DNA of 64,000 nucleotides from Sediminispirochaeta bajacaliforniensis DSM 16054 (lineage in GTDB: Bacteria; Spirochaetota; Spirochaetia; DSM-16054; Sediminispirochaetaceae). The notes below the pieces were generated by a model that saw only the letters and a program-made list of their open reading frames with translations, had not been told where the DNA came from and ran no database searches. This document shows, one piece after another, positions 51,221-60,455 of this stretch. Where the stretch lies: positions 1 through 64,000 of the forward strand of contig NZ_KB899406.1 in assembly GCF_000378205.1 (NCBI RefSeq), written 5' to 3'. Both the position numbers and the translations under genes were made by a program. Numbering within the stretch: the first letter of the stretch is position 1; the number at the start of each line of letters is the position of its first letter.

Positions 51221-51478
51221 TCCTCAACGCGGCGAGCTGTGGTGGATTAATTTTGATCCTACCATCGGGGCAGAGATCAGCAAGCAAAGGCTGGCCGTTG
51301 TGGTTTCTCCCGATTCTGTCGGGAAACTGCCATTGCGCATAGTCGTACCTGTTACGGAATGGAAAGATCGCTATGCTTCTTATCCCTGGAACGCTTTCAC
51401 AATCCGGCGGGCAGGATTTCTGCTCAGGAACAGGAAGAGATTACGGTTGCTCTGCAGATTTGCGTGGGAGCGATTTGA
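51213..51478 (+). pseudogene. MazF/PemK-family toxin gene, broken by deletion and frameshift
   Basis: From ATG 51213 the first about 55 residues are a good MazF/PemK start: RGELWWINFDPTIGAEISKQ, then AVVVSPDSVGKLPLRIVVPV. After WNAFTI the frame loses all family likeness and runs on to 51506. In the +1 frame, GRISAQEQEEITVALQICVG and a stop at 51476-51478 match the family C-terminus. The central part with the conserved SAADxxQVRS-type segment is missing, so a deletion not divisible by three has occurred. The toxin is probably inactive. Confidence 0.78.
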
Positions 51479-51584
51479 AAGTTTTTTTGATTATCGTCTT
51501 CCCTAACCGGCATTCTCAATTTCTATCTGTGAATGAAATCCTCTGTGACCAAAATGAACAAAAAAAACAATATATACAGAAGGG

Positions 51585-51613
51585 TTGACGATTGCCCGGA
51601 CCGAAAATAGTAT
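51585..51613 (+). promoter_or_regulatory. Promoter of the FMN/FAD reductase gene
   Basis: TTGACG (51585-51590) and TAGTAT (51608-51613), 17 bases apart, 33 bases before the start codon. Confidence 0.6.
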
Positions 51614-51645
51614 ATAGATAAATAATTATCCTTTAGGAGTTTGAT

Positions 51646-53382
51646 ATGAAAGCAAACAAACGTTTGGGGGCGGCAATCGCATCCATTGTTCTTTTGCTCT
51701 CTTTTGTTGCCTGTAGCGGAAAGGGTGCATATAAACCCGGAACGTATGAGGGCGAGGGGCAAGGGCACGGCGGCGCCATCAAAGTCGCTGTTTCGGTAGA
51801 TTCGGACAAAATAACGAAGATTGATGTAACAGAGAGTGCCGAGTCTGATTTTAGTAAGCCGGCCGTCCAGGAGATCATCAAACGGGTTCTTGACAAAAAT
51901 AGTGCGGAGATAGATTCCGTAAGCGGTGCTTCCGAGACCTCGGCAGGCTTGATCTCTGCCATCGCTGCGGCGCTATCCAAGGCCCAGACCGGTGAGGCGG
52001 TAAAGAGCGCCGGTACCAAAGGGGCAACTGGTGAAGTTCCGGAAGATATGAGTTGTGATGTCGTTATTGTGGGTGCCGGAGGTGCCGGTTTGTCTGCGGC
52101 CCTGGAAGCCCATGATCATGGGGCTTCGGTTATTCTTGTTGAGAAGATGCCTGTTATCGGCGGCAATACCAATTATGCCACCGGGGGACTGAATGCGGCG
52201 GAAACGACGCCTCAGAAGGCATTGGGCATACAGGATTCTGTCGAAACCTTTTACGAAGATACCATGAAAGGCGGAAAAAACCTGAACAACCCGGCGCTGG
52301 TCCACGTTTTAACGGAGCGGTCGGCTGGTACCATCGACTGGCTCATCGGCCTCGGGGGTGATTTCTCCGATGTAGGGAAGCTGGGCGGAGCGACAAATCC
52401 CAGGGCCCACCGGCCCTCAGGCGGAGCTCCCGTGGGAAACCATCTGGTCAAGATTCTCTATGATGCGGTACAAAAGCGTGGAATTAACGTTCAAACAAAC
52501 AGCAAGGTGGTTGCTTTGCTGAAAGAGGGAGACGCGGTTAGCGGAGTCGAAGTAGAAACGAAGAATGGAAATTATATGATACGGGCGAAAGCCGTCATCA
52601 TCACGACCGGCGGATTCGGTGCAAACCAGGAAAAGGTTGTTGCCTACAAACCGGAACTGAAAGGCTTCGGCACGACCAATCAACCGGGAGCCACAGGAGA
52701 TGCTTTGGATTTTATCAAGGACTTTGATGTGGCCCTTGTCGACATGGAGCAGATTCAGACACATCCCACGGTGGTCCCTGTGAAAAATACGATGATCACT
52801 GAAGCCGTACGCGGCAATGGTGCAATTCTTGTAAACCGCGAGGCTTCACGGTTTATCTCCGAGATGCAAACCCGGGATGTCGTCTCCGATGCGGAGTTGG
52901 CCCAGACCGGCGGTACCGCCTTCCTCCTCTTCGACCAGGGGGTACGGGATTCCCTTTCCGCCATTGAGAATTACGTAAAAGCAGGTCTTCTTACCGAGGG
53001 GGACACCATTGCGGATCTTGCTCAGACGATGGGGCTTGATGCCGCAACGCTGCAGGCAACGGTTGACCGCTACAATGGTTTTGTGAATACAGGGGTCGAT
53101 ACAGACTTCGACAGATCGGATCTGCCGCGGGAATTGGTCCATGCGCCTTATTACATGGTTGAGGTCGGCCCAGCCGTCCATCACACCATGGGGGGGATCA
53201 AGATCAATACCGATGCCCAGGTTATCACTACTGGCGGTTCGGCTATTCCCGGCCTGTTTGCCGCTGGAGAGGTGACCGGAGGAATCCATGGGGCGAATCG
53301 CCTGGGTGGAAATTCTTTAAGCGATATAACAACCTTCGGCAGGATTGCCGGAACGAAAGCTGCCGAATTTGCAGCGAACTAG
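51646..53382 (+). CDS. Lipoprotein flavocytochrome-c-type reductase (FMN-binding plus FAD domains)
   Basis: A 578-residue secreted flavoprotein. The lipobox FVAC puts the acylated cysteine at position 23. Residues about 30-110 are an FMN-binding domain with the flavinylation motif SGASETS, to which ApbE would attach FMN. Residues about 135-578 are the fumarate-reductase/urocanate-reductase FAD domain: VVIVGAGGAGLSAALEA, IQTHPTVV, EAVRGNGAILVNREASRF, HHTMGGIKI and GGIHGANRLGGNSL, which hold the substrate-binding His and Arg residues. It reduces an unsaturated organic acid outside the membrane. No heme motif is present. It is followed by a dicarboxylate-type two-component system. Confidence 0.92.
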   Translation: MKANKRLGAAIASIVLLLSFVACSGKGAYKPGTYEGEGQGHGGAIKVAVSVDSDKITKIDVTESAESDFSKPAVQEIIKRVLDKNSAEIDSVSGASETSAGLISAIAAALSKAQTGEAVKSAGTKGATGEVPEDMSCDVVIVGAGGAGLSAALEAHDHGASVILVEKMPVIGGNTNYATGGLNAAETTPQKALGIQDSVETFYEDTMKGGKNLNNPALVHVLTERSAGTIDWLIGLGGDFSDVGKLGGATNPRAHRPSGGAPVGNHLVKILYDAVQKRGINVQTNSKVVALLKEGDAVSGVEVETKNGNYMIRAKAVIITTGGFGANQEKVVAYKPELKGFGTTNQPGATGDALDFIKDFDVALVDMEQIQTHPTVVPVKNTMITEAVRGNGAILVNREASRFISEMQTRDVVSDAELAQTGGTAFLLFDQGVRDSLSAIENYVKAGLLTEGDTIADLAQTMGLDAATLQATVDRYNGFVNTGVDTDFDRSDLPRELVHAPYYMVEVGPAVHHTMGGIKINTDAQVITTGGSAIPGLFAAGEVTGGIHGANRLGGNSLSDITTFGRIAGTKAAEFAAN

Positions 53383-53472
53383 CAGCGAACGGACGTTTTT
53401 TATCGATAGGGGGCTGGCCGGGAAGCAATCCTGGTCAGCCCCTTTCTGCTTTTGGGTTATACTAAAAGAGAC

Positions 53473-55056
53473 ATGACACTCTATGCAAAGATATCGAGAA
53501 CACTATCACTTTTGATTATCCTACTCATCATCGGTGTTGTCCTTTTCATGACAATACAGTGGTTTTCCACGCTGAGGCGGCAGTTAGGGCGTGAAGCCTT
53601 CGATATGGCTCTGACAATAGCACAAACCGAGCTTGTCCGGGAGCATGTACCGAAAGAGAATGGATATATCGCTATTCAGAATTTCATCGAAAAATTACGT
53701 TTAAAAACCAGAATCCAATATATCTACGTGCTTAACCGTGACAAAAGGTTTTATTCGAATCCGAAGCCGGCTCTTATCGGAGAAACGTTTTCATCAACGC
53801 TTGTAGACGTAGTATTGAAAGAGGAGAAGGCGCGTATCGTTTTCCCCTCTTTTTTCGCTACCTATGCAGAGGCCGTCGCTCCTGTCTATTCCGAAGGTGT
53901 GTTATCCGGTGCCGTTGTTGTCGGGATGCTGAACGGCAGGATCTACCAGGAGATAACAAGGAACCTTATTTTCCTGCTTATATTCATGTTTTTCATCATG
54001 ATGTGCGGTGTTCTTGTATCCTTTGCCTTGACTTCCAGCATCAAAAGGTCCATTCGGGGCCTGGAACCTGAAGAAATCAGCTTTCTTTTGGGACAAAAAG
54101 AGCTCGTTCTGCAAAATCTGAAGGAGGGCCTGGTTGTTGTCGATGAACATTTTTGCATAAGTATGTATAATAAAAGTGCCGAGACGCTGTTGGACCTCTC
54201 TCCTTCCGATATCGGAAAAAACTACAAAGACTACTTTTTTGCCTCGGGACTGACAGAAGCCTTTGAAAGACATACGATGTTGGTACAAGAGGTCCGGCAG
54301 GGGCCGCTAAAAATCTTACTTGGGAAATACTATCCTGTTAGCGATTCTGCCACCGGTGCATTCCTGGGGCTTATGGCCAGTTTTGAAGATTTGACCGTAG
54401 CCAGACAGAGGGCGGAGGAATTGACAGGGATGAAAGAGTTGACCCAGGCTTTGCGGGCCCAGAATCATGAATTCATGAATAAGCTCCACACCATATCGGG
54501 AATGATCCAGCTGGGTGAAATAGACACAGCCGTAACGTATATATCCGGGATAACAAAAAAACGGCAGGAAATTCTATCGCTGCTGAGCAGCAGCATTAAG
54601 CTTCCTGCGCTGGCTGGACTCATCCTGTCAAAGTATAATAAGGCTGCCGAAGCAAGGGTCTCGCTTCAACTTGATCCCCATTCATCAATACATACACTTC
54701 CCGAGGGAATGAGGGTGGAATCTTTGGTTTCCGTCATCGGTAACCTCATAGAAAACGCTTTGGATGCCCTTATCCCCGCAAAGAATGGAAGAATTGACGT
54801 ACGTTTGATTGAAGATGAAAGTAACCTGGAAATCACGGTATCGGATAACGGCCCGGGCATTTGTCCAGGAATCGAAAACAGCATATTGTGCAAAGGCTTT
54901 ACGACAAAGGAAGAGGGAAGAGGCTATGGCCTTTATGTGGTGTCGAAAATCGTGGAAGAAGAGCGGGGTTCAATAGAAATAGACACAAACCAGTGGGGTG
55001 GGGCCGAATTCGTTGTTACATTTCCCATAAAAAGGGCAGGGGCGGAATCGACATGA
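53473..55056 (+). CDS. Citrate/dicarboxylate-type sensor histidine kinase (DcuS/CitA-like)
   Basis: A 527-residue membrane kinase. Two membrane segments (about residues 10-32 and 165-188) enclose an extracytoplasmic PDC-type sensor domain (AKISRTLSLLI first, FYSNPKPALIGETFSST within). A cytoplasmic PAS domain follows (VVVDEHFCISMYNKSAETLL). The phospho-accepting histidine is H332 in NHEFMNKLHTISGMIQLG, and the ATPase domain has VIGNLIENALDAL and DNGPGI. Domain order and H-box are those of the DcuS/CitA family, which sense C4- or tricarboxylates. ATG 53473 is chosen; the stop overlaps the regulator gene by four bases. Confidence 0.92.
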   Translation: MTLYAKISRTLSLLIILLIIGVVLFMTIQWFSTLRRQLGREAFDMALTIAQTELVREHVPKENGYIAIQNFIEKLRLKTRIQYIYVLNRDKRFYSNPKPALIGETFSSTLVDVVLKEEKARIVFPSFFATYAEAVAPVYSEGVLSGAVVVGMLNGRIYQEITRNLIFLLIFMFFIMMCGVLVSFALTSSIKRSIRGLEPEEISFLLGQKELVLQNLKEGLVVVDEHFCISMYNKSAETLLDLSPSDIGKNYKDYFFASGLTEAFERHTMLVQEVRQGPLKILLGKYYPVSDSATGAFLGLMASFEDLTVARQRAEELTGMKELTQALRAQNHEFMNKLHTISGMIQLGEIDTAVTYISGITKKRQEILSLLSSSIKLPALAGLILSKYNKAAEARVSLQLDPHSSIHTLPEGMRVESLVSVIGNLIENALDALIPAKNGRIDVRLIEDESNLEITVSDNGPGICPGIENSILCKGFTTKEEGRGYGLYVVSKIVEEERGSIEIDTNQWGGAEFVVTFPIKRAGAEST

Positions 55057-55772
55057 ACATCCTGATTGTTGAAGATGATCCCATGGTCGGAAAGATCAAT
55101 AAACAATTTGCTGAAAATACGGGATTGGCAGAAACGGTTTCATGTGCCGAGTCTGTTCAGGAGGCAAAGCGGTATCTGGAAATAGCGGAATACGATCTTG
55201 TCCTTCTTGATGTGTTTCTTCCCGAGAAAAAAGGGACTTCGCTTCTTAGTTGGATCAGGCAAAAGGATCTTTCGGTGTCCGTAATATTGATAACCGCCGA
55301 TAAACGGCCTTCGACAGTGGAGAAGGCACTGAACTGGGGAGCCTCGGATTATCTTGTGAAGCCCTTTACCTATGAACGCTTCCAGGAAGCATTACAAAAG
55401 GTCTTTTTAATCCGAAAAACATTGCATAACGCTTCCGACAAAGAGCACCGTTTCGAGCAAAAATCCCTTGATTCTCTCTTTACCTCCCCAGGCCATCCCG
55501 AACATTCTTCTCATACGGATGATATTCATGCTCCTCTCCTGGATAAGGGCCTGAGTACCTATACCTATTCGATTATTACCGACAAGGTGCAAGACTATGG
55601 GCGATCTTTTACCGCCGAGGAATTAGCGGTCGATTTGGGGATCTCAAGAGTGACCGTCAGGCGCTACCTGGAATACATGTATAAAAACGAGATCCTGGAG
55701 CGGCACATGGAATACGGTAAGCCCGGTCGTCCGCTCCATTACTACCGATTACGGGACGGGCGGGAAAAATGA
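55053..55772 (+). CDS. CitB/DcuR-type response regulator
   Basis: A 239-residue regulator. The receiver domain begins MNILIVEDDPMVGKINKQF with phospho-acceptor Asp in VLLDVFLPEKKG and the switch Lys in YLVKPFTYE. The C-terminal part (GISRVTVRRYLEYM near residue 200) is the DcuR/CitB helix-turn-helix. It is the partner of the overlapping kinase and probably activates the flanking flavin reductase genes in response to an external organic acid. Its ATG sits inside the kinase stop (ATGA), and its stop overlaps the next gene in the same way. Confidence 0.93.
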   Translation: MNILIVEDDPMVGKINKQFAENTGLAETVSCAESVQEAKRYLEIAEYDLVLLDVFLPEKKGTSLLSWIRQKDLSVSVILITADKRPSTVEKALNWGASDYLVKPFTYERFQEALQKVFLIRKTLHNASDKEHRFEQKSLDSLFTSPGHPEHSSHTDDIHAPLLDKGLSTYTYSIITDKVQDYGRSFTAEELAVDLGISRVTVRRYLEYMYKNEILERHMEYGKPGRPLHYYRLRDGREK

Positions 55773-57187
55773 AGAAGGTACTCCTTGCATTCCTGGGCGT
55801 AGCAGCGATGGGGGCTTTGTGCCTGTTCTGTCTTTTCCTGCCGGAAAGGACAGATATTGTCGTGGTCGGAGGGGGGGCGGCCGGCATGTCCGCCGCCATA
55901 GAGGCAACGGAGCGGGGATGCTCCGTCGTTTTGCTGGAAAAAATGAGCTATCTTGGCGGAAACTCCTTACGAGCCACAGGCGGGATGAATGCGGCTTGTA
56001 CGGAAGAGCAGAAGAAAAACGGAATTGTGGATTCCCTGGACAGCTATTATCAGGATACGATGAAAGCCGGGCATTGGTTAAATAACAAAAAGCTGGTCAG
56101 GCTTTTGGTCCGTAATTCGGCGGAATCCGTTTCCTGGCTGGAGCATATGGGGCTTGATTTGAGTGATGTAGGACGTCTTGCCGGCCACAGCATATCACGG
56201 ACCCACCGGCCTGCAGGGGGGGCTCCGATCGGTACATCCCTCATTCCCGTTCTTACCGGACAGTTGAACAAACGTGGCATCGATGTACGGACGGAAAATC
56301 GGGTTATTGGACTTCTTCATAATCAAAAAGGAACCGAGGTCTTTGGTGTCCTCACGGAAACAAGGGAAGGCCGACAGTATAAAATAAAGGCTTCGGCCGT
56401 AATCATAGCTTCGGGCGGATTCGGTAGCGAGCCCGCATTGTATGTAAAAATGGACCCCGACCTGAAAGGTTTTAAAACAACGAATCAGCCCGGTGCCACC
56501 GGTGATTACCTTTCCATCGTTGAGGGCTTTCATCCAGCCTTGGTGGATATGTCGTATATCCAGACCCATCCAACGGTCGAACCGAATAACGGGGTGCTTA
56601 TCACAGAGGCTGTGCGTGGAAACGGCGCCGTCCTTGTCAATCGAAACGGGTATAGATTTACCGATGAACTTGCCTTCAGAGATATCCTGAGCCGGGAGAT
56701 TCTAAAGCAGCCGGAAAAATCCGCCTATCTTATTTTCGACGATCAGATCAGAAAAAGCTTATCCGCTACCGACACCTATTTTGCGATGAATTTGATTACC
56801 AAGGCCGATACCCTATCCGAGCTTGCCGAGATGCTGGGTATTCATCCAATCGTCCTTTCTCAATCCGTTCAGCGCTATAATCAACTGGTAATGCTAGGAA
56901 AAGATCGGGATTTTGGAAGAAATGATCTCCCTTCCGAGATTATACATGCTCCTTTTTACGGTATTCGCATTGTTCCCGCTGTCCATTATTGTATGGGAGG
57001 CCTAAAGATAAACGAGAAAGCGGAAGTAATCAGCGAGTCGGGGGGACCGATCAAACGCCTGTTTGCTGCGGGAGAGGCTACGGGAGGAATCCATGCCGCA
57101 ACCAGGCTCGGCGGTAATTCCCTGGCGGATGCTGTTACTTTCGGCCGTATTGCTGCCAGGGAAGCGGCCTCCCTGGCCCGTCGATAG
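55769..57187 (+). CDS. Fumarate-reductase-type FAD flavoprotein without FMN domain
   Basis: A 472-residue flavoprotein with an N-terminal hydrophobic segment (residues 3-28) followed directly by the FAD motif VVVGGGAAGMSAAIEA. Substrate-site segments IQTHPTVE, EAVRGNGAVLVNRNGYRF, HYCMGGLKI and GGIHAATRLGGNSL match those of the lipoprotein at 51646, but the FMN-binding domain is missing. It probably takes electrons from another carrier, perhaps the paralogue's FMN. The start overlaps the response-regulator stop by four bases, so kinase, regulator and reductase form one translationally coupled unit. Confidence 0.9.
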   Translation: MKKVLLAFLGVAAMGALCLFCLFLPERTDIVVVGGGAAGMSAAIEATERGCSVVLLEKMSYLGGNSLRATGGMNAACTEEQKKNGIVDSLDSYYQDTMKAGHWLNNKKLVRLLVRNSAESVSWLEHMGLDLSDVGRLAGHSISRTHRPAGGAPIGTSLIPVLTGQLNKRGIDVRTENRVIGLLHNQKGTEVFGVLTETREGRQYKIKASAVIIASGGFGSEPALYVKMDPDLKGFKTTNQPGATGDYLSIVEGFHPALVDMSYIQTHPTVEPNNGVLITEAVRGNGAVLVNRNGYRFTDELAFRDILSREILKQPEKSAYLIFDDQIRKSLSATDTYFAMNLITKADTLSELAEMLGIHPIVLSQSVQRYNQLVMLGKDRDFGRNDLPSEIIHAPFYGIRIVPAVHYCMGGLKINEKAEVISESGGPIKRLFAAGEATGGIHAATRLGGNSLADAVTFGRIAAREAASLARR

Positions 57188-57217
57188 GGCTGTTCTCTCT
57201 GTTCTGTCCGCTTTCCC

Positions 57218-58285
57218 TTACCGCTTTTTCGGATCCGAATGGTAGACCGCCTCGATGAGGCGGACGGTCTCTCTTCCCTCTTCTCCTGTTACCGCAGGAG
57301 GCCTGTCGTTGGCGACGGCGTCGGCGAAATCTTCGATTTGGCGACCGAAGAACCAGGTTGTGGGCTCGATACTTTTGAAAAAGGCCGTATCCTCTTTTTC
57401 CCAGACGTCGAGGTTGCCTTCCTCACCGGGGATGGTCCAGAGGTCGTTGACCGGTGGCTCGAGGATACCGCTTTGGCCGGCGACGAACATTGCCCCTCCG
57501 TCGGTCTGGACCCCGGCCGAGGAGCCGCTATCCCCGTGGATGTGAACCTTTGCATAGATACCCGGCCTCTGGGAGTTGGAGAGCAGAAGTGAGGCCATCC
57601 CTCCGTTTTTGAACCTGACCGCCGCTACGGCACTGTCTTCGACCTCGATGTAGGGGTGGTTGATGTTGTCCCAGAACCCCTTTACCTCGGCGACCGAGCC
57701 CATGTACCAGCAGAGTAGATCAAGTTGGTGGGGAGCCTGATTGATAAGGACGCCGCCCCCTTCCGCCTCCCAGCTTCCCCGCCAGGAATCGCTTCTGTAG
57801 TAGGCCTCATCGCGCCAGCCGAGGATGGTTACCTGGGCGAGGGCTGGCTTGCCCAATTTCCCCTCGTTGATGGCCTTTTTTATCCTGCTGCAGGAGGGGT
57901 ACCAGCGGCGCTGGCTTACTACCGAAAGCAGACGGCCTGCCCGTTTCCCCGCCTCGATCATCTCGTCGCACTGGGCCGTGGTTAGCGCCATGGGCTTTTC
58001 CACCAGAACGTGGCATCCGGCGGCAAAGGCCTCGATGGCTGCATCCCTATGGTTCGGATGGGGGGTGGTGATGATCACCGCATCGACGCCGTCCTTTTGT
58101 ACCATCGCTTCGGCGCTGTCGCGGGAGACAATGGAGAACTCGGCGGCGAACAGGTCTCGTCGCTGTTTGTTTCGGCCTGCAACAGCGACCAGCCTGGCCC
58201 CATCCGCCGCTCTCAGGGCGATGGCGTGGAGGCGTGCAACCTTTCCGTAGCCGATAAGGCCGAAACGCAATGGTTCCTTTTTCAT
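57218..58285 (-). CDS. Gfo/Idh/MocA-family oxidoreductase
   Basis: A 355-residue NAD(P)-dependent sugar or polyol dehydrogenase. The Rossmann motif is FGLIGYGKVARLHAIAL at the start, with the family lysine in VLVEKPMAL near residue 95. The C-terminal alpha/beta domain has WEAEGGGVLINQAPHQLDLL, where GGG..xxxxxHxxD marks the catalytic histidine region. Substrates in the family include inositol, glucose-fructose, and N-acetyl sugars; none can be assigned. It overlaps the zinc dehydrogenase gene by four bases and belongs to the four-gene minus-strand locus with KDG-kinase-like and RpiR genes. Confidence 0.9.
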   Translation of the reverse strand: MKKEPLRFGLIGYGKVARLHAIALRAADGARLVAVAGRNKQRRDLFAAEFSIVSRDSAEAMVQKDGVDAVIITTPHPNHRDAAIEAFAAGCHVLVEKPMALTTAQCDEMIEAGKRAGRLLSVVSQRRWYPSCSRIKKAINEGKLGKPALAQVTILGWRDEAYYRSDSWRGSWEAEGGGVLINQAPHQLDLLCWYMGSVAEVKGFWDNINHPYIEVEDSAVAAVRFKNGGMASLLLSNSQRPGIYAKVHIHGDSGSSAGVQTDGGAMFVAGQSGILEPPVNDLWTIPGEEGNLDVWEKEDTAFFKSIEPTTWFFGRQIEDFADAVANDRPPAVTGEEGRETVRLIEAVYHSDPKKR

Positions 58286-59316
58286 GGTTCAAGTACCACC
58301 TTGAGCAGGCCGGGTTCGCGATCGTAAAGTCGATCAAACCAGCTTTGCCCCTCGGAAAGGGGGGCGACGGCACTGATCAGGGGATCAAGATCGATCTTGT
58401 TCCGAAGCATCATATCAAGGACCGCAGGATATTCCCCCGATATGGCGCAGGAACCGAAAAGCATGATCTGCCGCGTCACCACCGACTGGAGGGGGAGTTC
58501 TATCTTGGGACTGACGTTGCCGATAAGGGTTACCGAACCGCCCTTTCGAACGACCTCCAGGGCGGTCTGTATGGGAGCGCTTGCACCAACCGCTTCGAAG
58601 ACCCTGTCCGCGCCGCGACCCTGTGTTATCTCCCTTATTTCATCTGCCGCCGTGCCCGATGCGGGATTGATCGCCATATCCGCTCCCAGGGAGCGTGCCG
58701 TGGCAAGGCGTTTTTCGTCGGTATCGATGGCGATGACCCGTCCCGAGGCGGCTGCTTTGAGAAACTGGATAAGCAAAAGGCCGATTAGGCCCGTTCCCAC
58801 CACCGCCATGGTGTCGTTCAACTCGATCGGAGTAATGCTCATGGCATGGGCCGCTACCGCTGCGGGCTCGGTGAGGGAGGCGTCGACAAAGGAAAGCCCT
58901 TCTGGAAGCCGGTAGGCGATGTGGTTGGGGATGCGGACATATTCGGCAAAACAGCCGTCCTGGCGGTACTCTTCACAGGAAACCCCCAGTACCCTTCTAT
59001 TGTCGCAGAGGTTGACCAGCCCCCTGCGGCAGTAATAACAGCTGCTGCAGTAGATGGTCGAATCGAAGGTGACCCGGTCTCCCACCGCAAAGCCGGACAC
59101 CCCGTTGCCTATGGCTACGATTTCGCCGGAGGCCTCGTGGCCCATGATCACCGGCGGCTTGCGTCTGCCGGTGGAGCCGTCGAAGCCGTGGACATCCGAG
59201 CCGCAAATGGCTGCCGCCTTTACCTTGACAATCAGGTCCCTCTCGGAGGCTATCTTCGGCTCCGGGACCTCTTCATAGCTCAGCTGCTTGTAACGGTGCA
59301 TGACCAGCGCTTTCAT
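58282..59316 (-). CDS. Zinc-dependent alcohol/polyol dehydrogenase (MDR family)
   Basis: A 344-residue medium-chain dehydrogenase. Catalytic zinc ligands appear in ICGSDVHGFDG and GHEASGEIV; the structural zinc cysteines are in SSCYYCRRGLVNLC. The nucleotide motif VVGTGLIGLLL follows near residue 170. The type resembles sorbitol, galactitol or threonine dehydrogenases. It sits between the PfkB kinase and the Gfo/Idh gene, consistent with a two-dehydrogenase route for an imported sugar, sugar acid or polyol. Confidence 0.92.
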   Translation of the reverse strand: MKALVMHRYKQLSYEEVPEPKIASERDLIVKVKAAAICGSDVHGFDGSTGRRKPPVIMGHEASGEIVAIGNGVSGFAVGDRVTFDSTIYCSSCYYCRRGLVNLCDNRRVLGVSCEEYRQDGCFAEYVRIPNHIAYRLPEGLSFVDASLTEPAAVAAHAMSITPIELNDTMAVVGTGLIGLLLIQFLKAAASGRVIAIDTDEKRLATARSLGADMAINPASGTAADEIREITQGRGADRVFEAVGASAPIQTALEVVRKGGSVTLIGNVSPKIELPLQSVVTRQIMLFGSCAISGEYPAVLDMMLRNKIDLDPLISAVAPLSEGQSWFDRLYDREPGLLKVVLEP

Positions 59317-59331
59317 TGTGTGCCTACCTTT

Positions 59332-60408
59332 TTATCGTTGAATCCTGGCGGAACCGCCGGCGGCGAAGGCCTCGACCTGTTCCCTTGTTGCCATGGTGGT
59401 ATCTCCCGGAAAGCTGGTGAGCAGGGCGCCGTGGGCCCAACCTGTACGCACGGCGTTCTCCGGATCTGCTTCCTCCAGAAGGCTTGCGAAAAGGCCTGCG
59501 GCAAATCCATCGCCGCCGCCGACCCGGTCGTAGACATCCAGGCTGCAGACCGGGGCCCGGTGGGCCTTTCCTCCGCTCCAGAGAACCGCGCTCCATTCGT
59601 GGTGGTTTGTCGATTTAACCTCTCTCATGGTGGTTGCCACCGCCTTGATGTTGGGATAGCGTTTGCCCACGGTTTCCATCATCGAGATGAAGGCCGAGGG
59701 ATCAAGTTTGGATACCTTCTCCACCTGGGGGCCGGTCAGGCCAAGCCCTTTCTGCAGATCCTCTTCGTTGCCGACAAGGATATCGACATATTCAGCGATT
59801 TCCCCGAGGACCTTTTGGGCCTGCAGCATCGGATCGATGCCTTCTGCTGCGTTGGCACTCCACAACTTTGCGCGATAGTTCAGGTCGAAGGAGACCGTTG
59901 CACCCGCTTCTTTTGCCGCCTTCATGCCTTCGATGATGAGTTCCGGAGTAGTGGCCGAGAGGGCTGCAAAGATCCCTCCCGAATGAAACCATCGTACGCC
60001 GCCTTCGAAGATCTTTTCCCAGTCGAAACTGCCGGGACCCAGAAGAGCGGCAGCCTCGTTTGCCCTGTTGTAGAAGACCACCGGCGCCCTGACTCCCTGG
60101 CCCCGGTCGCTCCAGACCTGTGCCATATTGGGTCCGTGAACACCGTTGTGGGAAAACCGCTTGTAAAAGCCGTCGACCCCCATCCTTCTTACCTCGGCCT
60201 CGACCTTCGCTCCGATCGGGTAGTCGACCATGGCGGAGACAACCGCCGTCTTTTTCCCAAAGGCCCTGGCCATGTTGGCGGCCACATTGAACTCCCCTCC
60301 TGAAACATGGAGATCGTAGTGATCGGCATACTCGAAGGGAACGATCCCGGGGTCCAATCGTGTTACCAGTGCTCCCAGGGCTATGAAGTCGTAGGTGGAT
60401 TGTGCCAT
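59332..60408 (-). CDS. PfkB-family sugar kinase, 2-keto-3-deoxygluconate-kinase-like
   Basis: A 358-residue ribokinase-fold kinase. The N-terminal GGEFNVAANMARAFGKKTAV and C-terminal motif RVGGGDGFAAGLFASLL (anion hole and catalytic Asp in GGGDGFAAG) are clear. The general form, with NYRAKLWS near residue 180, recalls KDG kinase, which makes 2-keto-3-deoxy-6-phosphogluconate. No KDPG aldolase gene is in the window. It lies 15 bases upstream of the zinc dehydrogenase gene in transcription order. Confidence 0.88.
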   Translation of the reverse strand: MAQSTYDFIALGALVTRLDPGIVPFEYADHYDLHVSGGEFNVAANMARAFGKKTAVVSAMVDYPIGAKVEAEVRRMGVDGFYKRFSHNGVHGPNMAQVWSDRGQGVRAPVVFYNRANEAAALLGPGSFDWEKIFEGGVRWFHSGGIFAALSATTPELIIEGMKAAKEAGATVSFDLNYRAKLWSANAAEGIDPMLQAQKVLGEIAEYVDILVGNEEDLQKGLGLTGPQVEKVSKLDPSAFISMMETVGKRYPNIKAVATTMREVKSTNHHEWSAVLWSGGKAHRAPVCSLDVYDRVGGGDGFAAGLFASLLEEADPENAVRTGWAHGALLTSFPGDTTMATREQVEAFAAGGSARIQR

Positions 60409-60455
60409 GCTATACTCCTTATATATAAGCCTGTCGAGGTCGAGAACATCCTCTC

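Noticed and set aside
58846-60303. Plus-strand open frame of 485 codons across the dehydrogenase and kinase genes
   Set aside because: It is antisense to two well-recognised enzyme genes, and its product has no recognisable domain.
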